A stretch of 35,937 nucleotides of DNA from Thermomicrobiales bacterium (GCA_020853615.1 JADYYO010000016.1:1-35937), one strand, 5' to 3'; positions 1-8,843 are shown, counted from the stretch's first letter. Made by a program: numbers and translations. The notes: generated from the sequence alone by a model not told the origin.

Positions 1-297
1 CTCGAGCTGGGGCGCAACCTCTCCGGCGTCTCCGGCCGGCAGCGCGGAGCCCGCCGCGGCTGGCCCTGGCGGCGAAGCCGCGACCTCGACGCCACGCCGG
101 TCCCCGCGCCGCCGAACCCGGTCGAGACCGACGCCCTCCTCGCCGCCTGGGCGCCGGCTATCGAGGGCGCCGGGTCGGAGGAACCCTCGCCGCTCGATGC
201 GCTGGAGCGGGACCTGGAGCGCTCCTGGGAGGAGGAGCCGGAGCCGCGTGAGCGCGTCCGCGATCTCGTGACGACAGGCGGAGGCCGTAATGCCTGA
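1..297 (+). CDS. 3' end of an upstream CDS (5' truncated); unassigned, possibly part of the Tad cluster
   Basis: Frame 1 is open from base 1 to TGA at 295-297 (ends ...RDLVTTGGGRNA*). It overlaps the cpaF ATG at 290, which suggests translational coupling. Confidence 0.6.
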   Translation, partial: LELGRNLSGVSGRQRGARRGWPWRRSRDLDATPVPAPPNPVETDALLAAWAPAIEGAGSEEPSPLDALERDLERSWEEEPEPRERVRDLVTTGGGRNA

Positions 298-1903
298 TCG
301 GATGCCTGGCGGCGCGAAGCTGCAGCAGCCCTCCCTGCGCGACTACCTGCTGACGCGCAAGCCAGCCACCGCGCCGGCGAGCCACCCGGCCCCGGAGACG
401 TCCACGGGCGCCGCCGTGCTGGAGGCTCCTCCTCCTCACCGCCCTGAGCCGGAGATCGAGCCGCGCCCGCGCCCGGCCATGATGAACGGGCGGGCGGCGG
501 TCCCGGTCGAGCAGGTCGGGAGGGCGCTCAGCCGCGACGCGGAGCGGCTCCGCTACCGCCTCTACGACCGGCTGATGCAGGAGCTCGACGCGCAGCGGGT
601 CGCCGCGCAGACGAACGAGGCCGAGCACCGGCAGGCGATCGAGGACGCCATCGAGGAGCTGATCAAGCAGAGCGACGTCGAGCTGGCCCGGCCCGAGGTG
701 CTGACGCTGATGCGCGAGATCGCCGACGAGATCATCGCCTTCGGCCCGATCACGGCCCTGCTGCAGGACGACTCGATCTCCGAGGTGATGGTCAACGGCC
801 CGGAGGATGTCTTCTTCGAGCGGAAGGGGATGCTCTACCGCTCGGAGCGGACCTTCCGCGACGACGAGCACGTCAAGCGGATCATCGACCGCATCGTGCA
901 GCCGCTGGGGCGGCGCATCGACGAGTCGTCGCCGATGGTCGACACCCGCCTGCTGGATGGCTCGCGCGTCAACGCCATCATCCCGCCGCTGGCCGTCAAG
1001 GGGCCGTCGCTGACGATCCGCAAGTTCTCCAAGCACAAGCTGACCGACCGCGACCTGATCCGCTTCGGCGCGATGACCGAGGAGCTGGCGGAGTTCCTGC
1101 GCGGCTGCGTCGGCAGCAAGCTGAACATCCTCGTCTCGGGGGGGACCGGCTCGGGCAAGACGACCTTCCTCAACATGCTCGCCGCCTACATCCCGCCGCG
1201 CGAGCGGATCGTCACCATCGAGGACCCGGCCGAGCTGCAACTGTCGCAGGAGAACTGGGTCAGCCTCGAGACGCGCCCGGTCAACATCGAGGGGAAGGGG
1301 CTCGTCACCCAGCGCGATCTGGTCAAGAACTCGCTGCGCATGCGCCCCGACCGGGTGATCATCGGCGAGTGCCGCGGCAGCGAGGCGTTCGACATGCTGC
1401 AGGCGATGAACACCGGCCACGACGGCTCGCTGACGACGATCCACGCCAACACCCCGCGCGATGCGATCAGCCGCGTCGAGAACATGGTCCTGATGGCGAA
1501 CCTCGACCTGCCGGCGAAGGCGATTCGCGAGCAGATCGCCTCGGCGATCCACCTGGTGATCCAGTTGTCGCGCCTCAGCGATGGCTCGCGCCGCGTCACC
1601 CACGTCACCGAGATCGTCGGCATGGAGCAGGAGATCATCTCCATGCAGGAGATCTTCGTCTTCCGCCGCTACGGGCTGGACGAGAACGACAAGGTGATCG
1701 GGGCGCTGGAGCCGACCGGCATCCGCCCGATGTGCGCCGAGAAGCTGGAGCTCTTCGGCTACCCGATGGCGCCGGAGCTCTTCGCCACGCTCGAGAGCCG
1801 GTCGCTCCGCGCCAGCGGCCTCCGCCCCGACTCGGACGAGATGCTCAATGCGCTCGGCCAGTCGGCGCCGCCCGAGCTCTTCGCCACGCCCGATCGGCAC
1901 TGA
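290..1903 (+). CDS. cpaF: Tad/Flp pilus assembly secretion ATPase CpaF/TadA
   Basis: 537 aa. Walker A (SGGTGSGKTTFLNML), Asp box/Walker B region (RMRPDRVIIGECRGSEAFDMLQAMNTGHDGSLTTIHANTPRDAISR) and VMVNGPEDVFFERKG are typical of CpaF. Confidence 0.96.
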   Translation: MPDRMPGGAKLQQPSLRDYLLTRKPATAPASHPAPETSTGAAVLEAPPPHRPEPEIEPRPRPAMMNGRAAVPVEQVGRALSRDAERLRYRLYDRLMQELDAQRVAAQTNEAEHRQAIEDAIEELIKQSDVELARPEVLTLMREIADEIIAFGPITALLQDDSISEVMVNGPEDVFFERKGMLYRSERTFRDDEHVKRIIDRIVQPLGRRIDESSPMVDTRLLDGSRVNAIIPPLAVKGPSLTIRKFSKHKLTDRDLIRFGAMTEELAEFLRGCVGSKLNILVSGGTGSGKTTFLNMLAAYIPPRERIVTIEDPAELQLSQENWVSLETRPVNIEGKGLVTQRDLVKNSLRMRPDRVIIGECRGSEAFDMLQAMNTGHDGSLTTIHANTPRDAISRVENMVLMANLDLPAKAIREQIASAIHLVIQLSRLSDGSRRVTHVTEIVGMEQEIISMQEIFVFRRYGLDENDKVIGALEPTGIRPMCAEKLELFGYPMAPELFATLESRSLRASGLRPDSDEMLNALGQSAPPELFATPDRH

Positions 1904-1911
1904 GGCAGGTG

Positions 1912-2892
1912 ATGGTTCTGGATCGCCTCATGAGCCTCGATGCAGCCGTGGTCGCCACCGTCTTCTGGGCGGTCTTCGCCCTGACGGTCGCCCTCTTCCG
2001 GCTCGACGCCCGCAAGTCGACGCGGCTGCAGGCGCGGCTCGCCCGGCATGCCTACCGCGTCCAGAGCGCCGCGCCGCAGCGGATCAGCCGCGTGCGGGTG
2101 CTGGGCCGCTCGCCGGGGTGCCGGCTGCCCCTGCTCGACCGCTTCGCCTTCACGCGCAAGGCCGAGGTCGATCTGCGCTACGCCAACGTGCAGATGGGGG
2201 TTACCCGCTACCTCCTCATCCGCTCCGGGGCAGCGGCGGTCGCCTTCGCCGCCCTCCTGCTCGTCACCCGCTCGCCGCTTGGGGCGGCGGTCGCGGCGGT
2301 GGTCGGCTTCATGATCCCGCGGTTCGTCCTGCGCAAGAAGGGGGCGCGCCGCTCGGCCGCCTTCGAGAATCTGCTGGCGGAGACGCTCGATCTGCTGGTC
2401 GGCTCGCTGCGCGCCGGGCAGGGGCTGGTGCAGGCGGTCGAATCGATCTCGTACGAGCAGCCGGAGCCGATGCGCTCCGAGCTGCGCCGCATCGTCGGCC
2501 AGGTCAACATGGGGGTCAGCATCACCGACGCGATGGAGGGGCTGACGACCCGCTTCGACAGCCGCGATGTCGACCTGCTCGCCGCCGCGATCGCCATCAA
2601 CCGGGAGACGGGCGGCAACCTGACCGAGGTGCTGGAGCGGCTGGCCAGGACGGTCCGGCAGCGGCGCGAGATCCGGGCCGAGGCGCGCTCGCTGACGGCC
2701 GCGCCGCGCGCGACCGGCTACATCCTGGCGATCCTCCCCTTCGCCATCACCGGCTACACGGTCGCCATCAGCCCGATCTACCGGGAGCAACTCCTCTTCG
2801 CGCCGCTGGGGCGGCTCCTCCTCATCGGCTCGATCGTCTGGTCGCTGGTCGGCTTCGTCATCTCGCAGAAGCTGGCCAAGGCGGAGTACTAG
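1912..2892 (+). CDS. tadB: Type II secretion system F family protein TadB
   Basis: ATG at 1912. Contains LLAETLDLLVGSLRAGQGLVQAVESIS...VDLLAAAIAINRETGGNLTEVLERLARTVRQRREIRAEARSLTAAPRATGYIL, with TM segments at both ends. Confidence 0.92.
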   Translation: MVLDRLMSLDAAVVATVFWAVFALTVALFRLDARKSTRLQARLARHAYRVQSAAPQRISRVRVLGRSPGCRLPLLDRFAFTRKAEVDLRYANVQMGVTRYLLIRSGAAAVAFAALLLVTRSPLGAAVAAVVGFMIPRFVLRKKGARRSAAFENLLAETLDLLVGSLRAGQGLVQAVESISYEQPEPMRSELRRIVGQVNMGVSITDAMEGLTTRFDSRDVDLLAAAIAINRETGGNLTEVLERLARTVRQRREIRAEARSLTAAPRATGYILAILPFAITGYTVAISPIYREQLLFAPLGRLLLIGSIVWSLVGFVISQKLAKAEY

Positions 2893-2943
2893 CATGACGC
2901 AACGCGATCCGGCTCCCCGCCCGAGCGCCACGATGCAACGAGG

Positions 2944-2977
2944 GTGTCATCCTGAGCGCAGCGAAGGATCTCGGCTC
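2944..2977 (+). repeat. Dispersed REP-like half element (GTGTCATCCTGAGCGCAGCGAAGGATCTCGGCTC)
   Basis: Closely similar to arms of the inverted repeats at 27361-27446 and 28185-28267. Confidence 0.7.
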
Positions 2978-3000
2978 CCCAAAACCATGTCGCGCTCACT

Positions 3001-3054
3001 CTCACCCCCAACCGCCACCCAGCGGGTACCCGCTGGGTGGCGGTTGGGGGTGAG
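3001..3054. repeat. 54-bp perfect palindrome with no spacer
   Basis: ctcacccccaaccgccacccagcgggt / acccgctgggtggcggttgggggtgag. The left 27 nt are the exact reverse complement of the right 27 nt. Confidence 0.97.
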
Positions 3055-3147
3055 GACAGGCCGTGGCAACGCGGCGATGAATATCTGAATTCCGTATGAC
3101 ACCGCGTCCACCCGGGATGTCATCCACACGAGGGAGCGACAGCAACC

Positions 3148-4065
3148 ATGACCTTTTCCGCCCTTCTCGATCCGCTCCTGCTGGGGCCGGCGCTGGTCTT
3201 CGTGCTGGTCTTCACGCTGGCGGCCAGCGTGCCACAACGGCAGTCGCGGGTCGCGCTGCGCCTCGCACGGCACGGCGCCGGCATGCCGCTGGTGGTCCCG
3301 GCGCCCGGCCGCACCTCGCGCTGGAAGGCTCACCGGCGCCGGCCGGCGCTCCCCGACCGCCTGACCGGGCTCCTGCGCACCGAGAAGAGCACAGCGGAGG
3401 CGCGCGCGCTCCTCAACCGCGCCGGGTCGCCGATGTCGCTCGAGGCGTTCACCCGCGCGCGGCAGCTCTGCACCCTGGTGGCAGCGCCGACCTTCGCGGC
3501 GCTGGCCATTTTGGCCTTCGGCCTGACGCCGCTCGGCATCGCCGCCGCCCTGGTCGGGCTGCTCGCCGTGCCGCGCCTGCCGACGATCATGCTGAAGCGG
3601 ATCGCGAAGAAGCGCGCGCGCGAGATGGATCTCGTCATCTCCGACGTCCTCGATCTCCTGGTCGTCTGCGTCGAGGGGGGGCAGAGCCTCCCGGCGGCGC
3701 TGATGCAGGTCTCGCAGCGGATGGAGAATGTCGCCTCGGAGGAGTTCGGCCGCCTGCTGGCCGACATCAACAGCGGCATGAGCCGGCGCGACGCCTTCAC
3801 CGCCCTGGCCGACCGCTGTCAGTCGGACGCGCTCAGCGTCACCTGCACGACGGTCATCCACGCCGACAAGGTCGGCATGAGCCTGGCACAGACGCTGCGC
3901 ACGCTGAGCGACATGATGCGCACCCGCCGCCGCCAGGCGGCCGAGACGCGCGCCCGGCAGGCGCCGATCAAGATGATGCCGGTCCTCGTCGGCTTCATGC
4001 TGCCGGCGATGCTGGCGCTCCTGCTCGGGCCCGTGGCGCTCGAGGCGATGAAGGCCTTCCGCTGA
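3148..4065 (+). CDS. tadC: Type II secretion system F family protein TadC
   Basis: 305 aa. Contains AREMDLVISDVLDLLVVCVEGGQSLPAALMQVSQRM...SDALSVTCTTVIHADKVGMSLAQTLRTLSDMMRTRRRQAAETRARQAPIKMMPVLVGFMLPAMLALLLGP. Confidence 0.93.
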   Translation: MTFSALLDPLLLGPALVFVLVFTLAASVPQRQSRVALRLARHGAGMPLVVPAPGRTSRWKAHRRRPALPDRLTGLLRTEKSTAEARALLNRAGSPMSLEAFTRARQLCTLVAAPTFAALAILAFGLTPLGIAAALVGLLAVPRLPTIMLKRIAKKRAREMDLVISDVLDLLVVCVEGGQSLPAALMQVSQRMENVASEEFGRLLADINSGMSRRDAFTALADRCQSDALSVTCTTVIHADKVGMSLAQTLRTLSDMMRTRRRQAAETRARQAPIKMMPVLVGFMLPAMLALLLGPVALEAMKAFR

Positions 4066-4700
4066 ACCCTCTCCCTCTCGCTGCCGTCGCTGGCGCGCTC
4101 GTCGGGTCGGCGTGCTGGGCGGCCGCGAGCCGGCTCACCGCCGGCGCGCGCACCGGCTCCCGGGATGCCCGCGCGCTCCTCCCCGTCTCCGTGCTTGCGG
4201 GGGCGGTCCTGCTCATCGTTGCCGCGCTTCGTGGCGATGGTGATCCCGCGCGGGTGGCGATCGTCGCCATCCTGGCGGCGCCGATCCTGACCACCCTCCT
4301 GACCGATCTCCTGGCGCGGCTGGTTTACCCGGTGGTCGTGCTGCCGGGGCTGCTGGCCACGCTCGCCCTCGCGGCGATTGGCGCGCCGGTCCTCCCCGCG
4401 CTGCCGGCGGCGCTCGCCACCGGGGCCATCGCGGGAAGCATTGCCGTGCTCTTCATCGCCTTCGCGCGCTGGCGCTGGCCCGAGGCGGAGGAGACGCCGC
4501 TCGGCAGCGGGGACGCGCTGATCGCGGCGACAGCCGGGGCGATGCTCGGCCCCGGCCGGGCGCCGGCGGCCCTCTTCGCCGGCATGGCGCTCGGCGCGAT
4601 GGTCGCCCTCTTCCTCGTCACTCGCCAGGCCGATCCCGAGGACCCCATCCCCTACGGCGCGTTCCTCTGCGCGGCCGCACTCGCCGCTCTGGCGCTGTGA
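4062..4700 (+). CDS. Prepilin peptidase, A24/GXGD family (CpaA/TadV-like)
   Basis: Polytopic frame directly downstream of tadC. First Asp region TDLLARLVYPVVVLPGL; second signature PLGSGDALIAATAGAMLGP...IPYGAFLCAAAL. Start codon uncertain (CTG near 4062 or a later GTG). Confidence 0.72.
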   Translation: MNPLPLAAVAGALVGSACWAAASRLTAGARTGSRDARALLPVSVLAGAVLLIVAALRGDGDPARVAIVAILAAPILTTLLTDLLARLVYPVVVLPGLLATLALAAIGAPVLPALPAALATGAIAGSIAVLFIAFARWRWPEAEETPLGSGDALIAATAGAMLGPGRAPAALFAGMALGAMVALFLVTRQADPEDPIPYGAFLCAAALAALAL

Positions 4701-4802
4701 CGCCGGCGGGAGGCGCTGCCTTGTACCCGGCCCGGCGGACCGTCGCGGCATCGGCGTGAATTGGGGTCGCCTTCACGTGCCTGCCCGGATCGACGGACGG
4801 CC

Positions 4803-4921
4803 GTAGGGGCGACGCCTGTGTCGCCCGCCGACGCCGCACCGAACGTTCCGTCCTGGCAACGTCGTTGCCAGAAGCGCGATTTGCGGCGGATCGGCCCGGG
4901 CGGCGCAGGCGTCGCCCCTAC
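4803..4921 (+). repeat. REPIN/MITE-like element, family A, copy 1 (119 bp)
   Basis: Terminal inverted repeats GTAGGGGCGACGCCTGTGTCGCCCG / CGGGCGGCGCAGGCGTCGCCCCTAC, with an internal TGGCAACGTCGTTGCCA palindrome. Confidence 0.85.
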
Positions 4922-5103
4922 GGCTGAATGGCGTCCTTCGACCACGACCGCCCTGGCGCCGGGAAGGCTTGTCGATTCGCGTCGTCTGCATCCACAATGA
5001 AAGCCGCATGAAATTGACACCGGCCGGGCCGACCGCGCGGAACGTGGCATGCTTCGGGCAGATGGGAGACAGTAAGGCTGTTCGGAGGGCAAGGTCGGAA
5101 AAT

Positions 5104-5445
5104 ATGAAGGTCAATCTGGAACCACGACACGGAGGGGTCGCGGTCGCGCGGCTGACCGGCCGGCTCGATTTCGCCTCGGCGCAGACGGCGCGCGGTGAGT
5201 TCAGCGATGCGATCGCGGCCGGCTACCCGAAGCTCGTCATCGATCTCGGCAAGATCGAGTTCGTCGATAGCGCCGGCCTCGGCTCGCTCATCGGCGGCAT
5301 GCGCCGGGCCCGGCAGGCGGGGGGCGACCTGCGCATCGCCAACCCGAACGATCAGGTCAAGACTCTCCTCTCGCTCACCTCGCTGGATCAGGTGCTGAAG
5401 GTCCACCCCACAATCGAGGAGGCCGTCATTGGCTTCTCCCGGTAA
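5104..5445 (+). CDS. rsbV: STAS-domain anti-sigma factor antagonist (RsbV/SpoIIAA-like)
   Basis: 113 aa. LTGRLDFASAQTARGEF...KLVIDLGKIEFVDSAGLGSLIGGMRRARQAGGDLRIANPNDQVKTLLSLTSLDQVLKVH, with the DSAGLG phosphorylation motif. Confidence 0.93.
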   Translation: MKVNLEPRHGGVAVARLTGRLDFASAQTARGEFSDAIAAGYPKLVIDLGKIEFVDSAGLGSLIGGMRRARQAGGDLRIANPNDQVKTLLSLTSLDQVLKVHPTIEEAVIGFSR

Positions 5446-5890
5446 GGACGGCGGGCTCATTCTCGACCTGCGCGTGCCGGCCACGGCCGAGGGGATGGAC
5501 AGCGTGCACGCGGCGCTCGCCGGCTGCTGGCCGACGTTGGGCCAACCGCACCTGGCGGAGAGCCGCTGGTGCGACGAGTTCAATCTCGCAGTCGCCGAGG
5601 TCGCGGCCAACATCATCCAGCACGCCCACGACCCGGAGGCGCCGTTCGTCTCCTTCGACCTCTCGCTGACGCGCTACCCGGATCGCCTGCGGGCGCGCTT
5701 CGTCGACCCGGGCGTCGTGGTCTCCACACCCACTGACCAGACCATGCCGCCGGTCGACGTCCCCTATGACGATCTGGAGGAGCGAGGGCGGGGCCTGGCA
5801 ATCGTGCAGATGACGACCGATCGCTTCGAATACCTGCGCACGGCGCAGGGCGAGAACGTCTGGGTCATCGAGAAGACCTTTCCGGTGTAG
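5429..5890 (+). CDS. rsbW: RsbW-like anti-sigma factor / serine kinase (HATPase_c)
   Basis: TTG start preceded by GAGGAGG and overlapping the STAS gene end. Contains DEFNLAVAEVAANIIQHAHDPEA...LRARFVDPGVVV...EERGRGLAIVQMTTDRFEYLRTAQGENVWVIEKTF. Confidence 0.9.
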   Translation: MASPGKDGGLILDLRVPATAEGMDSVHAALAGCWPTLGQPHLAESRWCDEFNLAVAEVAANIIQHAHDPEAPFVSFDLSLTRYPDRLRARFVDPGVVVSTPTDQTMPPVDVPYDDLEERGRGLAIVQMTTDRFEYLRTAQGENVWVIEKTFPV

Positions 5891-8147
5891 CGGGCGCGGC
5901 TGCCAGCGCGGCCATCGCCTCCTCGCGGCGGATCACGACCAGGGTCAGATCGTCCGGGCGCGCCCCGGCCTCCGCGGCGAGGGCGACGAGGCGCTCGAGC
6001 TTGGCCGCCGCGTTGTGCGCTCCGTCGAGCCGCGCGGCGACGCCGGCTGGATCGAGCTGGAGGTCGGGGCGCGCGTCGGGCAGCCCGTCGCTGTAAAGGA
6101 CCAGGGTGTCGCCCGGCTGCACCATGGCGACCCCGGCCCGATACGCGGTCTCCTCCTGCACGCCGAGGGGCAGCCCCCGCTGCCGCAGCGGCTCCACCTC
6201 CCCGTCCCGCCGCTGGATGAGCGCCATCCCATGCCCCGCATCGACGTAGGTGAGCCTCCCCGTAGCCGGGTCGAGGCTGGCGTGGAAGAGGGTGATGAAG
6301 CTGTCCGACTGGACGAGGTCGGGGTAGAGGACGCGATTGACCGTGTCGATGGCTCCGGGTAGCGGCGCTTCCGCCAGTGAGCGCAACGCGGCGCGCGCCG
6401 TCGCCGTCAGGAGCGAGGCGGGGAGCCCTTTCCCCATGACGTCGCCAAGCGAGACGCGGACCCGGCCATCTGGCGTGCTGACCCAGTCGAAGAAGTCGCC
6501 GCCGACCTGGCGCGCGGGGAGGCAAATGCCGGCAAAGTCGTAGCCGGGGACATCGGGCGCCGCCTGCGGCAGGAGCTGCGCCTGCACCTTGGCGGCTCGC
6601 TGAATCTCCGCCTCGAGCTCGGCGTGCAGCCGGTCGCGCTCCTCTTGCAGGAGGATCTGCTCGGTGATGTCCCGGTTGCTGCCGACGAGGCCGATGATCT
6701 GGCCGGCAGCATCGCGCAGCGGCGCCTTGGTGGCCAGCACCCAGCGCTGGTTGCCCATGACGCTCTGCCGCTCCGGCTTGTTCAGCATCGGCTCCCCGGT
6801 TGCGAAGAGCCGCTGCTCATCGGCCAGATACTCCCGCGCCAGCGACTCCGGGAAGAAGTCGGCGTCCGACTTGCCGATGGCCTGCTCGGGGTCGGCGATG
6901 CCAAGCGTCTGCGCCGTGGCCTGGTTGAGCCGGATGAAGCGCGATGCGGTGTCCTTGACGTAGACAGGGTCGGGGAGATGCGCCATCACCGCCTTCAGCA
7001 GGTCCCGCTCCCGGGCCAATGCCTCCTCGGCGGCGCGGCTGGCCGTGACATCGGTCTGGATGCCGACAAAGTGGGTCAGGACGCCCGCCTCGTCGCGCAC
7101 CGCCGCGACGCGCAGCTCGACCCAGTAGGGCGTGCCGTCCTTCCGATAGTTGAGCAGGGTTTCGGTGACGTCGCGCCCGGCCGAAATCCCCTCCACCAGC
7201 CGCTGGAGCGGCGCCGGGTCAGTGCCGGGACCGCGCAGGAACCCGAATTCGCGGCCGATCACCTCCTCGCGGGTGTAGCCGGTCATCGCCTCGAAGGCCG
7301 GGTTGACGTCGACGATCCGGCTGTACGGCAAGGTCGTGTCGGTGATGACGACGCCGTTCGGGGCAGCGGAGACCGCCCGGTTGCGCAGCCGCAGCGCCTG
7401 CTCCGCATCCCGCAGCGCCGTGATGTCGTAGGCGATGGAGGAGACGGCGACGACGCGGCCGCTCGTGTCGAGCACCGGCGAGACCGAGACGGAGGTGACG
7501 ATGCGCCGGCCATCCCGCGTCATCCGCTCGACTTCGACATTCCGCAGGCTCTCGCCGCGCCTGACCCGCTCGAGCGCCGGGCTGATGGTGTCCTTGCCCC
7601 CGGGCGGCACGAGCATCCTGATCGACTCGCCGATCGCCTCGGCCGTCGTGTAGCCGTAGAGTCGCTCGGCAGCGGGGTTCCAACTGACGATCACCCCGTC
7701 GAGGTCGGAGCCAATGATGGCGGCCGGGCTCGAGGTGACGATGCTGGCCAGGCGCGCCCACGCCGCCTCGGCGCCGCTCCCTTCGTGCAGACTGCGCAGG
7801 AAGACGACAAAGCGGGGGCCGGCATCGGCCGTTTCCGGCAGGAGCGACGAGGCGATGTGGACTGGAATGCGGATATCGTCCTCCCGCCGGACTTCGCCCG
7901 TCACCCACGTCTGGTCGATGCGCGGTGGCCACGACTCGAAGATCTCCGCGGCCGGGCGCTGGAGAAGCTGGTCACGCGAGGAGCCGAGCAGGCCGAGCGC
8001 CTGGGCGTTGGCATCGAGGCAGCGCCCGGTCTCGTCGACGACGAGCACGGCGTCCGGCGTAGAGGCGAGCAGCATCCGATAGGCGGCGGCGCCGTTCACT
8101 GGGGCAGACGCTTCTGCCAACCGGGCCGGGGCGTCGATCTCATGCAT
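5865..8147 (-). CDS. Multi-PAS (PAS-PAS-LOV-like-PAS) PP2C/SpoIIE-type serine phosphatase, RsbU-like
   Basis: 760 aa. Several PAS/PAC repeats, then KVQAQLLPQAAPDVPGYDFAGICLPARQVGGDFFDWVSTPDGRVRVSLGDVMGKGLPASLLTATARAALRSLAE...DTLVLYSDGLPDARPD. Its 3' end overlaps that of rsbW by 26 bp (convergent). Confidence 0.94.
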   Translation of the reverse strand: MHEIDAPARLAEASAPVNGAAAYRMLLASTPDAVLVVDETGRCLDANAQALGLLGSSRDQLLQRPAAEIFESWPPRIDQTWVTGEVRREDDIRIPVHIASSLLPETADAGPRFVVFLRSLHEGSGAEAAWARLASIVTSSPAAIIGSDLDGVIVSWNPAAERLYGYTTAEAIGESIRMLVPPGGKDTISPALERVRRGESLRNVEVERMTRDGRRIVTSVSVSPVLDTSGRVVAVSSIAYDITALRDAEQALRLRNRAVSAAPNGVVITDTTLPYSRIVDVNPAFEAMTGYTREEVIGREFGFLRGPGTDPAPLQRLVEGISAGRDVTETLLNYRKDGTPYWVELRVAAVRDEAGVLTHFVGIQTDVTASRAAEEALARERDLLKAVMAHLPDPVYVKDTASRFIRLNQATAQTLGIADPEQAIGKSDADFFPESLAREYLADEQRLFATGEPMLNKPERQSVMGNQRWVLATKAPLRDAAGQIIGLVGSNRDITEQILLQEERDRLHAELEAEIQRAAKVQAQLLPQAAPDVPGYDFAGICLPARQVGGDFFDWVSTPDGRVRVSLGDVMGKGLPASLLTATARAALRSLAEAPLPGAIDTVNRVLYPDLVQSDSFITLFHASLDPATGRLTYVDAGHGMALIQRRDGEVEPLRQRGLPLGVQEETAYRAGVAMVQPGDTLVLYSDGLPDARPDLQLDPAGVAARLDGAHNAAAKLERLVALAAEAGARPDDLTLVVIRREEAMAALAAAPATPERSSR

Positions 8148-8159
8148 CCGCCGGCCGCC

Positions 8160-8669
8160 TCAGGACCAACGTGACGGCAACGACGAGCAGGCGAACCCGT
8201 CACCGGATGGGTCGAGGTTGAAGGGGTCGCCCGGCGCCTGGTCGTAGACCGTCTGCGCGTCCTCCTGATACTCGAAATCGATGCAGTCGATGTCCTCGAC
8301 CCCCTCGTCTTCGGGCGCTGGCGTCATGGCGCCCACCCGTGGCGGCCCATCTCCCGGATCGAGCTCCCTCTCGACCGAAGCCTTCTCGGCCCGCGCTTTC
8401 GCGGCCGGGGCGACGATCGGCGTCTCGCAGGCGATGCCGTCGAGGTCGACATCAAGCCCATGGGGATCGCTCGGATCGGCATCGAGCGCGGCCTGCGCCT
8501 CGGCCTGGTCGGCGAAATCACTGCAGGTCAGGTCGCGCGGCGCCTCTGCAGCCTGCGCGAGGGACGCGGAGCCGGGGCGCGGCTGCTCGCCCGAGGGGAT
8601 ATCCATTGTCCCTTCACTCGCCAGGAGGCCGAGGAGCAACACCGCGATAACGAACCCGTGCATCGGCAC
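8160..8669 (-). CDS. Secreted protein with two Excalibur-like calcium-binding domains
   Basis: Signal peptide (MPMHGFVIAVLLLGLLASEG). DLTCSDFADQAEAQAALDADPSDPHGLDVDLDGIACE and DIDCIDFEYQEDAQTVYDQAPGDPFNLDPSGDGFACSS match the Excalibur DxDxDGxxCE pattern. Confidence 0.85.
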   Translation of the reverse strand: MPMHGFVIAVLLLGLLASEGTMDIPSGEQPRPGSASLAQAAEAPRDLTCSDFADQAEAQAALDADPSDPHGLDVDLDGIACETPIVAPAAKARAEKASVERELDPGDGPPRVGAMTPAPEDEGVEDIDCIDFEYQEDAQTVYDQAPGDPFNLDPSGDGFACSSLPSRWS

Positions 8670-8843
8670 ACTCGCTCATCCGAACCACGACCTCGTGGCC
8701 GCATTCCTCACGCCGCGCGAAGCGCCGGCTGAGGCGCTCCTTCTTAAGGAATATGCCACGTTTTACGAATCATGGAAATGCGGCGCGGCCGGAAGCTGCG
8801 TCCAGGTGCCGATCGCCATGCGCCGCACAATCCTCATCCCCAG

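Noticed and set aside
158-1900. 580-aa minus-strand ORF opposite cpaF
   Set aside because: Composition (R/D/L/V-rich, no motifs) is typical of antisense frames. The sense strand has unmistakable CpaF motifs.
1369-2892. 507-aa ORF as a single gene
   Set aside because: The N-terminal part is an out-of-frame reading of cpaF. The real TadB start is the ATG at 1912.
2894-3088. 64-aa ORF between tadB and tadC
   Set aside because: It reads through the REP-like half and the perfect palindrome; no coding evidence.
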